Counted from the stretch's first letter, positions 26,512-35,370 are shown. The stretch: DNA of 64,000 nt from Clostridium sp. AF27-2AA (GCF_003478505.1 NZ_QUFI01000001.1:152407-216406); one strand, 5' to 3'. Program-made: numbers and translations. The notes: generated by a model not told the origin, from the letters alone.

Positions 26512-27292
26512 GGCGGAGACAAAGAAAGTGATTTTAGATGCCGGTCATGGTGGAACCACAGATCCGGGCGCTGTTTATCAGGGGCGCCAGGAGAAGAATG
26601 ATAATTTGCGGATGGCATTGGCCGTAGGACAGATCCTGAATGATCATGGAGTTGATGTGGGGTATACCAGAGTGCAGGATGTGTATCAGAGTCCGCTCCA
26701 GAAGGCCCAGATGGCAAATAACTGGGACGCGGATTACTTTGTATCATTTCACAGAAATGCCATGCCAGTTCCCGGAACCGCTTCTGGAACAGAAAGCCTG
26801 ATTTTTTCAAAAGGCGGGGAAGCAGAGCGTCTGGCTGCCAATATCAATACAGAGCTTGGGCAGGCCGGCTGGACTGATCTTGGCAGCATAGAGCGTCCGG
26901 GGCTGATTGTTCTTCGTGAAACGGAGATGCCGGCAGTTCTGGTGGAGGTGGGATTTCTGGACAATGAGGCAGATAATCAGCGGTTTGATGAGTGCTTTGA
27001 ACACACAGCACAAGCCATTGCGGGAGGGATCCTGATGACGCTGCAAAGTCCGGAAGGGCAGCAGGAGTATTATCAGATCCAGGTAGGTGCATATGCAGAG
27101 AAAGATCTGGCCCAGGGACTGCTCAGCCAGCTGCAGGCCGCCGGCTATCCGGCATTTCTTGTTTACCAGGATGGCCTTTATAAGGTACGGGTAGGTGCCT
27201 ACTTAAATCTGGATAATGCGGCCTGGATGGAAAAGACCTTGCGGGCTGCAGGTTATCCCACGCTGCTGGTGCAGGAGCCGGCGGTGTACTGA
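26510..27292 (+). CDS. N-acetylmuramoyl-L-alanine amidase with SPOR domain (CwlC-like)
   Basis: A 260-aa protein that cleaves the amide link between MurNAc and the stem peptide. Amidase_3 domain (about 5-180): zinc ligands in DAGHGGTTDPGA, the glutamate of RQEKND, SFHRNA, and the catalytic glutamate in LVEVGFLDNEADN. Residues about 190-260 form a SPOR-like peptidoglycan-binding repeat (IQVGAYAEKDLA, VRVGAYLNLDNA). There is no signal peptide, as in Bacillus CwlC, a mother-cell lysis enzyme of similar size. The start is taken as TTG 26510 (RBS GGAAGGGAAG); the reading frame opens at GTG 26429. Confidence 0.83.
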   Translation: MAETKKVILDAGHGGTTDPGAVYQGRQEKNDNLRMALAVGQILNDHGVDVGYTRVQDVYQSPLQKAQMANNWDADYFVSFHRNAMPVPGTASGTESLIFSKGGEAERLAANINTELGQAGWTDLGSIERPGLIVLRETEMPAVLVEVGFLDNEADNQRFDECFEHTAQAIAGGILMTLQSPEGQQEYYQIQVGAYAEKDLAQGLLSQLQAAGYPAFLVYQDGLYKVRVGAYLNLDNAAWMEKTLRAAGYPTLLVQEPAVY

Positions 27293-27360
27293 TGGTTTTT
27301 GGACAGCGTTATCGCTGATGCGAAAGAAAAATCCGATGATGAAATATGAGGTAATGAAAA

Positions 27361-27439
27361 AAATATAGAATGACATTTTTCATAAATGATCTATATTTGC
27401 TGAGTTATCAGCCATCACTTTGAATGATGGTTGATAACT
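27361..27439. repeat. Two adjacent inverted repeats in a gene-free stretch
   Basis: The first pairs AAATATAGA (27361-27369) with TCTATATTT (27390-27398). The second is a 15-bp palindrome (27403-27417 with 27425-27439, one G-T pair, 7-nt loop). Neither has a T tract. They lie between the amidase gene and the promoter at 27473 and could be 3'-end structures of the amidase mRNA. Confidence 0.6.
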
Positions 27440-27472
27440 TAAAGATAATGTAAAAAAGATTGAAAAATTGTA

Positions 27473-27501
27473 TTGACATATCCGGATTAATCTGATATTA
27501 T
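27473..27501 (+). promoter_or_regulatory. Consensus promoter driving a gene-free transcript
   Basis: TTGACA (27473-27478) and TATTAT (27496-27501), spacing 17 bp. No convincing ORF follows for 400 nt. Confidence 0.85.
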
Positions 27502-27507
27502 AAAGAC

Positions 27508-27925
27508 AACAAAGAAAGAGAAACAAAAAGGAGCAGAAAACTCCAGATCAGAAATCCGGGAACGAAACGGATTTCAAAAAATCTAAGAAAAGGAGGTACG
27601 GACCACCGAAATAGCTTAACAGTATTTAAAAAGTTTTCTGACAGACCAGAACGAAACCTGACAAACTTCATTTGAGAAACCTGTTAAAAACTGAAAAGAA
27701 TTGTTTTAGCTGTATGACGAGAAAGTGCAGTTAGGGTGATAGATTTCAGAATCGGACAGGAAGAAAATAAGAAACAAACATCAGATAAGAAACAGTCAGA
27801 GGGTCAAAGAAAACAAAAACTGAATAAGAAAACCTATAAATTGAAAAGTGAGGTACAGTCCAGTGGACGAAGTGAATTAAAAGCGGATATCAAAGATGTA
27901 GACCTTTGGTATCCGCTTAAATTAT
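27508..27925 (+). ncRNA. Candidate structured non-coding RNA
   Basis: About 415 nt that begin at a consensus promoter and end at a strong hairpin, with no credible protein. Predicted elements: GGAG/CTCC hairpin near 27531; GAAATCCG (27551-27558) with CGGATTTC (27568-27575), extended by AGAT/ATCT; AGTTTTCTGACAG (27632-27644) with CTGTTAAAAACT (27681-27692); GTCCA/GGAC near 27859; and the end hairpin at 27881-27918. Unpaired segments are A-rich. A strong RBS-like AAGGAGG near 27590 is not followed by a start codon. Size and setting suit known large Firmicute RNA classes such as raiA, but I cannot assign one. Confidence 0.55.
27881..27918. terminator. Hairpin at the end of the candidate RNA
   Basis: A 15-bp stem (27881-27895 with 27904-27918, one wobble) with an 8-nt loop. 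The following TTAAATTATG is a poor T tract, so termination is uncertain; it faces the 3' end of the minus-strand radical SAM gene. Confidence 0.55.
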
Positions 27926-27965
27926 GTGTGAAACAGCGTGTCTAGCAGCGCAGCTGCGCAGGATA

Positions 27966-28901
27966 TTACAGACCTTCCAGATCAAAGGCCGGTGTATATT
28001 CTTCTTTGGCGCTGCTTTTTTTCTGCATAAATCCCTGTGTGAGTCCGAGATCCAGGGCGGCATCCACAACCTTCTGGTATTCGTAGCTGGTGATGCGGCG
28101 GTTCAGTTCCGGAAACTGCGGATTCTGTTCATAGGGGGTATACTGGCTCATAAGGCTGATGTAAAAGCTGTCCTTTGGCAGCTGCTCTGCCATCCAGTGC
28201 ATCAGCCGGATGGAGTCCTCTTTGTTGCCGGGAAGCACCAGATGCCGGATGATGACTCCGCGGTCCATGACCGGAGCTACTTCTCCTGGTACCTCTTTGA
28301 GGTGCGGTTTCCCGGTCTGGCGTATCATCTGCGCAATTGCCTTCGCAGCAGCCTGGAAATAGAAAGGTGCCTGTGAGTAGCGCGCAGACAGTTCAGAGCT
28401 TTCGTATTTAAGATCCGGAAGCCAGATATCCACATAATCCTTCAGCGCCTCGATCGTTTCTGTCCGTTCATAACCGCCGCAGTTGTAGACAACAGGAATG
28501 CTCAGCCGGTCTTTGACAAGATCCAGTGCCGGGATGATCCAGGGCAGAAAATGGGTGGCGGTTACCAGACTTATATTGTTGGCACCCTGATCCTGAAGGC
28601 GCAAAAAGACATCGGCCAGCTCGCGTGCAGTCAGTGCTTTGCCGTATAGGTCGCGGCTGATCTTGTGATTCTGGCAGAAGCAGCAGCGCAGAGTACATCC
28701 GCTGAAAAATACAGTGCCGCTTCCCCGGGTGCCGCTGATGCAGGGTTCTTCCCAGTAGTGCAGTGCGGCTCTGGCAGCTACCGCACCGGACGGAGCCTGG
28801 CAGAAACCGCTCTGGATGCCGCGGTCAATGCCGCACATACGGGGACAGAGCTGGCAATGGTGAATCTGTTTCTGAAAATAGGATAAAGTCTGGTCTGACA
28901 T
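27966..28901 (-). CDS. Radical SAM protein of the PFL-activating-enzyme-like group
   Basis: A 311-aa radical SAM protein. The 4Fe-4S cluster motif is GCTLRCCFCQNHKIS (CxxxCxxC), preceded by an N-terminal cysteine cluster (CQLCPRMCGIDR, GFCQA). It resembles the PflX/AmmeMemoRadiSam-like branch of glycyl-radical activase relatives, whose substrates are not established; no glycyl radical enzyme is adjacent. The start at 28901 has GGAG 9 nt upstream, and the longer ORF would begin inside the 6S RNA promoter. Function beyond SAM radical chemistry is unknown. Confidence 0.85.
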   Translation of the reverse strand: MSDQTLSYFQKQIHHCQLCPRMCGIDRGIQSGFCQAPSGAVAARAALHYWEEPCISGTRGSGTVFFSGCTLRCCFCQNHKISRDLYGKALTARELADVFLRLQDQGANNISLVTATHFLPWIIPALDLVKDRLSIPVVYNCGGYERTETIEALKDYVDIWLPDLKYESSELSARYSQAPFYFQAAAKAIAQMIRQTGKPHLKEVPGEVAPVMDRGVIIRHLVLPGNKEDSIRLMHWMAEQLPKDSFYISLMSQYTPYEQNPQFPELNRRITSYEYQKVVDAALDLGLTQGFMQKKSSAKEEYTPAFDLEGL

Positions 28902-28944
28902 GATGGTGCTCCAATCTTGGAAATGATATATGAATGTGGTTTTC

Positions 28945-28973
28945 AGTATACAAGAACCTGCGCGAAAAAGCAA
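28945..28973 (-). promoter_or_regulatory. Promoter of the radical SAM gene
   Basis: Minus strand TTGCTT (28968-28973) and TATACT (28945-28950), spacing 17 bp. Confidence 0.5.
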
Positions 28974-29019
28974 GAAAACACAGATGAACTGGAAACTCAA
29001 GGATGTTTTGAAAAGGAAC

Positions 29020-29048
29020 TTGAAAAAGGACACTACATGTTGTATAAT
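29020..29048 (+). promoter_or_regulatory. Promoter of 6S RNA
   Basis: TTGAAA (29020-29025) and TATAAT (29043-29048), spacing 17 bp. Confidence 0.85.
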
Positions 29049-29073
29049 CAGTTCAGAACAAACGAGACAGTAA

Positions 29074-29251
29074 GTAATTCCTGAAGTGTTCGACAACCTT
29101 ACCCATTTTGAACCTACATTACTGACTAAGGGATTCCTATATCTGCCGGCAGATGTCAGGCCTCCATTGAGTGGAAGGCAGAAACCAGCGTGCGGTTGCC
29201 CACCTAGCTTTGCTAGGCGTCAATAAGTAAGAACGGCACATTCGGGATTAC
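29074..29251 (+). ncRNA. ssrS: 6S RNA
   Basis: About 178 nt with the 6S signature. The closing stem joins GTAATTCC and GAA with TTCGGGATTAC. A conserved TGTTCG lies on the 5' side (29087-29092), and GGCACATTCGGGA lies on the 3' side. A long interrupted helix with a large central bulge lies between them and can mimic an open promoter. 6S RNA binds sigma-A RNA polymerase and dampens transcription in stationary phase. It has its own promoter and terminator and no ORF. Confidence 0.85.
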
Positions 29252-29263
29252 AAAAGAGAAAAG

Positions 29264-29290
29264 AGCAGCGGAGAACCCGCTGCTTTTATT
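29264..29290 (+). terminator. Terminator of 6S RNA
   Basis: AGCAGCGG pairs with CCGCTGCT around a 5-nt loop and is followed by TTTTATTATTATT. Confidence 0.85.
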
Positions 29291-29472
29291 ATTATTATGC
29301 TTGTTTCTGTATCATTCGGTACAGTTTATTTTATCTTAACTTTATCTTTATGCCGTTGTGTGTTAAACTATAAATACCAATGCGGTGTTGCCGTTTTGTG
29401 GCAGATAAAAGGAAAATATGATTAGCGTCTGTTTTTTCAGGCAATACTGATTCCATGAAAGGAAACACAAAT

Positions 29473-30708
29473 ATGAAGAATGATAAGTACCGCACATACA
29501 TATACTGGGGGGTGACCGCACTGGCGGTTCTGCTGCTTCTGGTTGCGGCGGTGTTTGTGGTTATACGCTGGTCACTGGTTGCGGCACTGGGCGCAAAAAT
29601 CGCGCACATCCTTGCGCCGGTTATCTACGGAGCAGTGTTTGCCTATTTGCTGAATCCGGTTTACAACCGGGTACAGGCTGCGGTTATGAAGCTGACGAAG
29701 GACATCATTCCGGATGAGAAGGGCCGGAAGAGGCTGGGAGGCTTTCTTGGCACACTGGCAAGCATGTGCTTGCTGGTTGCCGTGGTGGTTGGCCTTATTT
29801 CCATGCTGATTCCGCAGCTCATCAGCAGCATCCGTGGTGTCATGGAGACCCTGCCATCCAGTATTAACAATCTGGAAATCTGGCTGGAAAAGATTCTGGC
29901 AGACAATCCGGACCTGGAGCAGCAGGTGATGCAGCATTACGGCGCGGCGGCAGATTATCTGCAGAACTGGCTGACGAATGTGGTAGTGCCGAATATTTAC
30001 CGGATCATCGGCAGTGTGTCGAGCGGCGTGGTACTGGTGGTGCGGGCGGTGTTTGATATCCTCATTGGCCTCATTGTCATGGTTTATCTGCTGAATATGA
30101 AAGAAAAGCTGCTTGCTCAGGCCAAAATGATCATCTATGGGGTATTTCCGTTAAAAATCGCGAATAAAGTGATAGAGGAAGGACGGTATGTGCATCAGGT
30201 ATTTGGCGGATTCATCATTGGCAAGCTGCTGGATTCCCTGATCATCGGCCTGATCTGCTTTGTGCTTCTTGGCTTTGCCAATATGCCATATGTCCTTTTG
30301 GTCAGCGTGATTGTCGGTGTGACCAATGTGATTCCATTTTTCGGACCGTTTATCGGTGCCATTCCAAGCGCATTCCTGATCCTGTTATCTGATCCGATGA
30401 AATGTCTGTATTTCCTGATCTTCGTTCTTTTGCTGCAGCAGTTTGACGGCAATATCCTCGGACCGAAGATCCTTGGAGATTCCACCGGGCTTTCCAGCTT
30501 CTGGGTATTGTTTTCTATCCTGCTGTTTGGCGGCCTGATGGGATTTGTGGGCATGATCATTGGTGTTCCGACTTTTGCGGTCATGTACCGTCTGGTGACG
30601 GAGTTCACCACCTGGCGGCTTGGAAAAAAGGCATTGTCGGGCAATCTTAACGAATACGACAGGCTGAATTATATTGACGAAACAGAACAGACTTATATTA
30701 AAAAATAG
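29473..30708 (+). CDS. AI-2E family transporter
   Basis: A 411-aa polytopic membrane protein of the AI-2E (UPF0118/PerM/TqsA) family. A short cytoplasmic N-terminus and two helices are followed by a soluble segment (about 70-150) and a helix-rich C-terminal half with the conserved GVTNVIPFFGPFIGAIPS stretch and LLQQFDGNILGPKILG. Members export small molecules including autoinducer-2, or act as Na+/H+ antiporters; the substrate here is unknown. The start at 29473 is preceded by AAAGGAAA; the ATG 18 nt upstream overlaps that RBS. It is followed 8 nt later by the SpoIID-like gene. Confidence 0.88.
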   Translation: MKNDKYRTYIYWGVTALAVLLLLVAAVFVVIRWSLVAALGAKIAHILAPVIYGAVFAYLLNPVYNRVQAAVMKLTKDIIPDEKGRKRLGGFLGTLASMCLLVAVVVGLISMLIPQLISSIRGVMETLPSSINNLEIWLEKILADNPDLEQQVMQHYGAAADYLQNWLTNVVVPNIYRIIGSVSSGVVLVVRAVFDILIGLIVMVYLLNMKEKLLAQAKMIIYGVFPLKIANKVIEEGRYVHQVFGGFIIGKLLDSLIIGLICFVLLGFANMPYVLLVSVIVGVTNVIPFFGPFIGAIPSAFLILLSDPMKCLYFLIFVLLLQQFDGNILGPKILGDSTGLSSFWVLFSILLFGGLMGFVGMIIGVPTFAVMYRLVTEFTTWRLGKKALSGNLNEYDRLNYIDETEQTYIKK

Positions 30709-30716
30709 AGGATTTT

Positions 30717-32978
30717 ATGAAAAAATGGAATATGATCCGGTGGATTCTTGGAATTCCGGTGATCGTCCTGACATTAATCCTGGTGATCTTAATCTGTGAA
30801 CCAGAAAAATCAGGAATTACCAGGGCGGCGGCTGCAAAGTCAGTCGCCCTTGCTCTTTTGTCACCGGAAGAACTAAAAAACTGGGAAAAAGAATATGGAG
30901 CGTCGCATTTTGCAGCAGATGAGGTAGGAGAGTGGTATGTTCCCTATCTGGATTACCTGTATGAAAACGGGTATCTGGATGAAGCGGAGACTCCGGCGGA
31001 CCGGGAACGTGCAGAGGGCCTCCTGACATACCGCGAGGCGGCCCGGATCGCAGAGCAGGCGTCTGGCAGTCTGAAACGGCTTGTGTCCGAAAATCGTCGC
31101 AATGGAACAAAGGCATATCCGGAGGAAGACTGGTGGCTTCTTTACGACTCCCTGCTAAAAGAGCTGGATCCGGAGAAAACGGTACATACAGAAAGCATCC
31201 GCATATACGGAACTCCGGAAAACATTCAGGGCTGTCCGGCCTGGACGGCGTATACCAGTCTTGGAACGCTTACCTTTTATGGCCTGTCTCTGGACTCCTA
31301 TGTGGACCATGAGCTGACTGTCTGGGTGCGGGATACAGAACTGATCCATGTACAAAAGGATGAAGGGCAGAATACGCTGTACCGGAATGTATGGATTCTG
31401 GATGGAGACAATCAGGGCCTTATGGTATATATCGGAGATATTCAGCGAAAAATCCCGTTTCGCAAGAGCTATAAAAAAACAGAAGAGCTGATTGGTAACC
31501 TGGCAGATCTGACTATGGAACACGGAAAAATCGCAAAGGTGTCTGTGAAGAAAGAACGGATCAGCGGAAAGGTCCTTTCTGTACAGGATACGGCGATTGA
31601 ACTGGAAGGTTACGGAAGCGTGCCGTTAGATGAGGAATACAAGGTATTAAAAACCTACGGTGATATTAAACGGCAGCAGCTTTCGGATATTCTGGTGGGA
31701 AGTGACAGCCAGGAATTCGTGGTAGCAAAGGGGAAAATCTGTGCGGTGATCAAAGAACGGGAGGATGCGGCTGATCAGATTCGTGTTCTGATCCTGGGAG
31801 ATGGCTTTCAGAGCCGGTATCATGAGCGTATTGAGATCACCTGCCCGGGCAGTGTCAGGAAAGTACAGGGAGATTCGGAAACCATGCTAGATCCAGGGTC
31901 TGTGGTTTCTGTGACCAGTGGAGACGGAACCTGCAGCGCACAGCGTCTGATCCTGGAACCACAGGACGGAAGTGAGCTTACCGTGACCAGTTTAAACCGT
32001 GCCCAGGGACAGCCGTCTTATGCCGGCCGTCTGGAAATCCTGGATACGGATGATGGCCTGGTACTGGTGAATGAACTGGAACTGGAGGATTACTTAAAGA
32101 AGGTCATTCCCAGCGAGATGCCATCCAGCTATGAAAAAGAGGCTTTGAAGGCGCAGGCAGTCTGTGCCAGAACCTACGCGTTTATGCAGAGAAAGAGCAA
32201 CACTTACAGTGCTTACGGTGCCCAGATTGATGACAGCACCCAGTTTCAGGTATACAACAACGTAGAACCGGATGAGAAAACGGCACAGGCAGTACAGGAA
32301 ACCTATGGAAAAATGCTGTATTATGACGGAAATCCGATCACGGCTTACTACTTTTCCACTTCCTGCGGAACCACGACGAATGCGGCAATCTGGGACAGTG
32401 ACCCGGAAGATACGCCCTATCTGCGCTGCTTAAGCCTGCAGACGGCCAGAAGCCGTCTGAGCTTTGCGGATGAGGAAGAATTTGCTTCCTTTATTAAAAA
32501 TAAGGATTTTCCGGCATATGATGCCTCCTATCCGTTATACCGGTGGAATTTTAAAACCAATGGAACCATTATCGCCTCCCATGTGAGCGGTGTGGGAACA
32601 GTAACTGGAGTGTCCGTAACAGAACGTGGGCCTGGTGGCGTTGCCATGAAGCTTCTGGTAAAGGGAAGCGATGGCGAAACCATCATATCCGGGCAGAATG
32701 CCATTCGCAGTGCTCTGGGGGATTCCTCCCTGACGCTGAACCGCATGGATGGAAAAACCTCTGAGGGCTGGTCTTTGCTGCCAAGCGGGTTCCTTACCAT
32801 AGAAGAGACAGGAACCGATGAAAACGGTGTGGCTCAGTTTCGCGTTTACGGCGGCGGCTATGGTCACGGTGTCGGCATGAGCCAGAATGGCGCCCAGGCC
32901 ATGGCAAAGGCCGGTATGGGATACGAAGGAATTTTGAAATACTTTTACGATGGTGTAACGATCGAAGAAAAAGAATAA
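30717..32978 (+). CDS. SpoIID/LytB domain membrane-anchored protein
   Basis: A 753-aa protein with an N-terminal membrane anchor (about 9-27) and a large extracytoplasmic part. The last 300 residues are a SpoIID/LytB domain: VIPSEMPSSYEKEALKAQAV (E is the likely catalytic residue), YFSTSCGTTTNAAIWDSD, and GGGYGHGVGMSQNGAQAMA near the C-terminus. SpoIID is the lytic transglycosylase of the engulfment machinery and cuts peptide-free glycans. At 753 aa this is about twice the length of true SpoIID; the extra approximately 430-residue N-terminal region has no domain I can name. It is likely cotranscribed with the AI-2E transporter. Confidence 0.88.
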   Translation: MKKWNMIRWILGIPVIVLTLILVILICEPEKSGITRAAAAKSVALALLSPEELKNWEKEYGASHFAADEVGEWYVPYLDYLYENGYLDEAETPADRERAEGLLTYREAARIAEQASGSLKRLVSENRRNGTKAYPEEDWWLLYDSLLKELDPEKTVHTESIRIYGTPENIQGCPAWTAYTSLGTLTFYGLSLDSYVDHELTVWVRDTELIHVQKDEGQNTLYRNVWILDGDNQGLMVYIGDIQRKIPFRKSYKKTEELIGNLADLTMEHGKIAKVSVKKERISGKVLSVQDTAIELEGYGSVPLDEEYKVLKTYGDIKRQQLSDILVGSDSQEFVVAKGKICAVIKEREDAADQIRVLILGDGFQSRYHERIEITCPGSVRKVQGDSETMLDPGSVVSVTSGDGTCSAQRLILEPQDGSELTVTSLNRAQGQPSYAGRLEILDTDDGLVLVNELELEDYLKKVIPSEMPSSYEKEALKAQAVCARTYAFMQRKSNTYSAYGAQIDDSTQFQVYNNVEPDEKTAQAVQETYGKMLYYDGNPITAYYFSTSCGTTTNAAIWDSDPEDTPYLRCLSLQTARSRLSFADEEEFASFIKNKDFPAYDASYPLYRWNFKTNGTIIASHVSGVGTVTGVSVTERGPGGVAMKLLVKGSDGETIISGQNAIRSALGDSSLTLNRMDGKTSEGWSLLPSGFLTIEETGTDENGVAQFRVYGGGYGHGVGMSQNGAQAMAKAGMGYEGILKYFYDGVTIEEKE

Positions 32979-33069
32979 AATTTTTTCGGCAATGTATAAG
33001 AGCAGGACTGGAGGACATAATAAGAGTAGTACCAAAGAAAAGAGAAATACTTATCCTCCCCTTTTTAGT

Positions 33070-33106
33070 AAGCTCCGGCGCGAGAACGCGCTGGGGCTTA
33101 TTTTTT
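33070..33106 (+). terminator. Terminator after the SpoIID-like gene
   Basis: A 13-bp stem (33070-33082 with 33087-33099, two wobbles), AGAA loop, then TTATTTTTT. The remaining 33107-33348 holds nothing I can support beyond the next promoter. Confidence 0.85.
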
Positions 33107-33348
33107 GGCTTAAAATAAGGGGGTGTGGGGGATGGGGAAAATTGATGGAAGAGGAATCGTAAGTCTGTACCGAAGGCTATTTCGGGAATTAACGACTGTG
33201 GAGTGTACAAGAATCTGTGAGTAGCATATTACTTGTAATTGCCAAAACATACACATTTTCCATGATCATTCCCTCGTTCGTGGCGATAATCCTGTCATTT
33301 TCAGGAACTTCTGTCAGCGAATTATTTTTTTGACGAAAAGAAATAAGG

Positions 33349-33377
33349 TTGCAATCATCTTCAAATGTCCGTATAAT
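33349..33377 (+). promoter_or_regulatory. Promoter of the phosphofructokinase gene
   Basis: TTGCAA (33349-33354) and TATAAT (33372-33377), spacing 17 bp. It excludes the TTG at 33349 as a start codon. Confidence 0.85.
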
Positions 33378-33441
33378 AGGGAAACATATGAAACGAAATA
33401 CCAGCAACCAGTTACAGATTGAGACAGAAATGAGGACAGAT

Positions 33442-34659
33442 ATGAAAAATCTATTAGTTGGACAGTCTGGCGGACCTACCGCTGTGATCAATGCAAGTCT
33501 TTACGGTGTCGTGAAGGCGGCACTCGCGTCATCTGAGATTGACCATGTATACGGCATGGTGAACGGCATCGAAGGCATGCTGCAGGATCATACGATCGAT
33601 CTGGGCGAGAGCCTTTCCGAAGAAGAACTGGAACTTTTAAAGCTGACCCCGGCGGCATACCTGGGGTCCTGCCGTTACAAGCTTCCGGAGAGTCTGACGG
33701 ATGCTTTCTATGAGACGATCTTTGAAAAATTCCGCCGGATGGAGATTGGCTATTTCCTGTACATCGGCGGCAATGATTCCATGGATACGGTCAGCAAGCT
33801 TTCCCGCTATGCGGCCCATCACGGAAGCGACATTCGGTTTATCGGTATTCCGAAGACCATTGATAATGACCTGATTCAGACCGATCACACGCCGGGCTAC
33901 GGCAGTGCGGCGAAGTATGTGGCAGCTTCCGTACGGGAGATTGCGCTGGATGCGTCTGTGTACCAGCAAAAGGCGGTTACCATTGTGGAACTCATGGGAC
34001 GCCATGCCGGATGGCTTACGGCAGCCAGCGCCCTGGCCCGCAAGTTTGAGGGGGATAATCCGGTACTCATCTATCTGCCGGAGGCAGATTTTGAACTGGA
34101 GCAGTTCGCAAAAGATTTAAAGGCGGCTCTGGAGAAGCGAAACAGCGTGGTGGTCTGTGTGTCAGAGGGAATTTCTGACGCTTCCGGGACTTTCATCTGC
34201 GAGTATGGTGATGAGGCCATGGTGGATAACTTTGGCCATAAGATGCTTACCGGCTGCGGCAAGGTGCTGGAGAACTTTATCCGTCACCGCTTTGGTGTGA
34301 AGGTGCGTTCCGTGGAACTGAATGTAAACCAGCGCTGCAGCGGAATGCTGGCATCGGAGACGGATATTCTGGAGGCGGCGATGGCCGGAAACGAAGGTGT
34401 AAATGCTGCCCTTGCGGGGGGGACTGGAAAGATGGTGGCCTTTGAACGCGTACAGGCAGAACCGTATCACATGGAATGCCGCCTGGTGGATGTAAATGAA
34501 GTCTGCAACCAGGAGAAAAAAGTACCTCTGGAGTGGATTACCAGACATGGCAGTGATGTAGGTCAGGACTTCCTCGATTACGCACGCCCGCTGATCAAAG
34601 GAGAGCCGAAACGCCCCATGGAGGACGGAATTCCGAAATATTTGTACCGGAAAGCCTGA
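33442..34659 (+). CDS. pfp: 6-phosphofructokinase, probably pyrophosphate-dependent
   Basis: A 405-aa phosphofructokinase. The active site has GGNDS (109-113), with Asp where ATP-dependent enzymes have Gly (position 104 of the E. coli enzyme), and PKTIDND (137-143), with the Lys typical of PPi-dependent forms. Both changes are the accepted markers for pyrophosphate as phosphoryl donor, which makes the step reversible and saves ATP. Other expected motifs are present: GQSGGPTAVINAS and the MGRHAGWL substrate loop. The start at 33442 has GAGGA upstream. It is monocistronic with its own promoter. Confidence 0.9.
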   Translation: MKNLLVGQSGGPTAVINASLYGVVKAALASSEIDHVYGMVNGIEGMLQDHTIDLGESLSEEELELLKLTPAAYLGSCRYKLPESLTDAFYETIFEKFRRMEIGYFLYIGGNDSMDTVSKLSRYAAHHGSDIRFIGIPKTIDNDLIQTDHTPGYGSAAKYVAASVREIALDASVYQQKAVTIVELMGRHAGWLTAASALARKFEGDNPVLIYLPEADFELEQFAKDLKAALEKRNSVVVCVSEGISDASGTFICEYGDEAMVDNFGHKMLTGCGKVLENFIRHRFGVKVRSVELNVNQRCSGMLASETDILEAAMAGNEGVNAALAGGTGKMVAFERVQAEPYHMECRLVDVNEVCNQEKKVPLEWITRHGSDVGQDFLDYARPLIKGEPKRPMEDGIPKYLYRKA

Positions 34660-34676
34660 TTTATGGCATAAAAGAT

Positions 34677-34705
34677 TTGCAAAAAGCAGAGAAATGTTAT
34701 ATACT
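34677..34705 (+). promoter_or_regulatory. Promoter of the SEC-C protein gene
   Basis: TTGCAA (34677-34682) and TATACT (34700-34705), spacing 17 bp. Confidence 0.75.
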
Positions 34706-34773
34706 TATCAGGAATATGCACGTGAAAGACTTAATGTGCGCACAGGATTATAGAAAAAGGAAGGATATACAAT

Positions 34774-35286
34774 ATGGCAACCTTATTAGAAAACTGGAGA
34801 AACCTTGCCTATGGCAACGGTCTGGATGATAAACAGAGAGAACAGCTGTGGACTGGCTATTTCACCATCGAGAAAGGAATCTACGAGCAGATCTTAACCA
34901 ACCCGGCAGAGGTTGTTTCCGGCACTGTAAAAGAGCTGGCAGACAAGTACCAGACAGAGGTCCTGATCATGACCGGTTTCCTGGATGGCATCAATGAGAG
35001 CTTAAAGGGCTACGAGAACCCGATCGAGACCATGGATGAGAACACTCAGGTGAAGATCGAGATTGACCCGCAGAAGCTTTACTACAATATGGTAGAGGCA
35101 AAGGCAGAGTGGCTGTACACCCTCCCACAGTGGGATTCCATCTTAAATGAGGAGAAGAGAAAAGAGCTGTACAAGCAGCAGAAGGCTTCCGGAACCATCC
35201 GCAAGGAGAAGAAAATTTTCCCGAACGATCCGTGTCCGTGCGGAAGCGGCAAGAAGTACAAAAAGTGCTGTGGTAAGAACGCATAA
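34774..35286 (+). CDS. SEC-C metal-binding motif protein
   Basis: A 170-aa soluble protein. A mostly helical N-terminal domain (about 1-145) ends in a canonical SEC-C zinc motif, [16 protein letters not shown] (about 152-167), the same module that ends SecA and binds zinc and SecB or ribosomes. The N-terminal part carries no domain I can name confidently. RBS AAGGAAGGA. Codon choice (AAC, ATC, GAG-rich) suggests high expression. A role near the ribosome or secretion machinery is inferred from the motif only. Confidence 0.85.
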   Translation: MATLLENWRNLAYGNGLDDKQREQLWTGYFTIEKGIYEQILTNPAEVVSGTVKELADKYQTEVLIMTGFLDGINESLKGYENPIETMDENTQVKIEIDPQKLYYNMVEAKAEWLYTLPQWDSILNEEKRKELYKQQKASGTIRKEKKIFPNDPCPCGSGKKYKKCCGKNA

Positions 35287-35370
35287 GGAAATGAACGGTA
35301 AGCAGGAGTGTCTTTGGGACGTTCCTGCTTTTGTTTCTTACACAGGAAAGTTCGGAAGGAGGTTTCAAAC

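Noticed and set aside
27736..27945. A 69-aa open frame inside the candidate RNA
   Set aside because: No ribosome binding site, highly lysine/glutamine-rich from A-rich DNA, and it runs through the end hairpin. It looks like chance coding.
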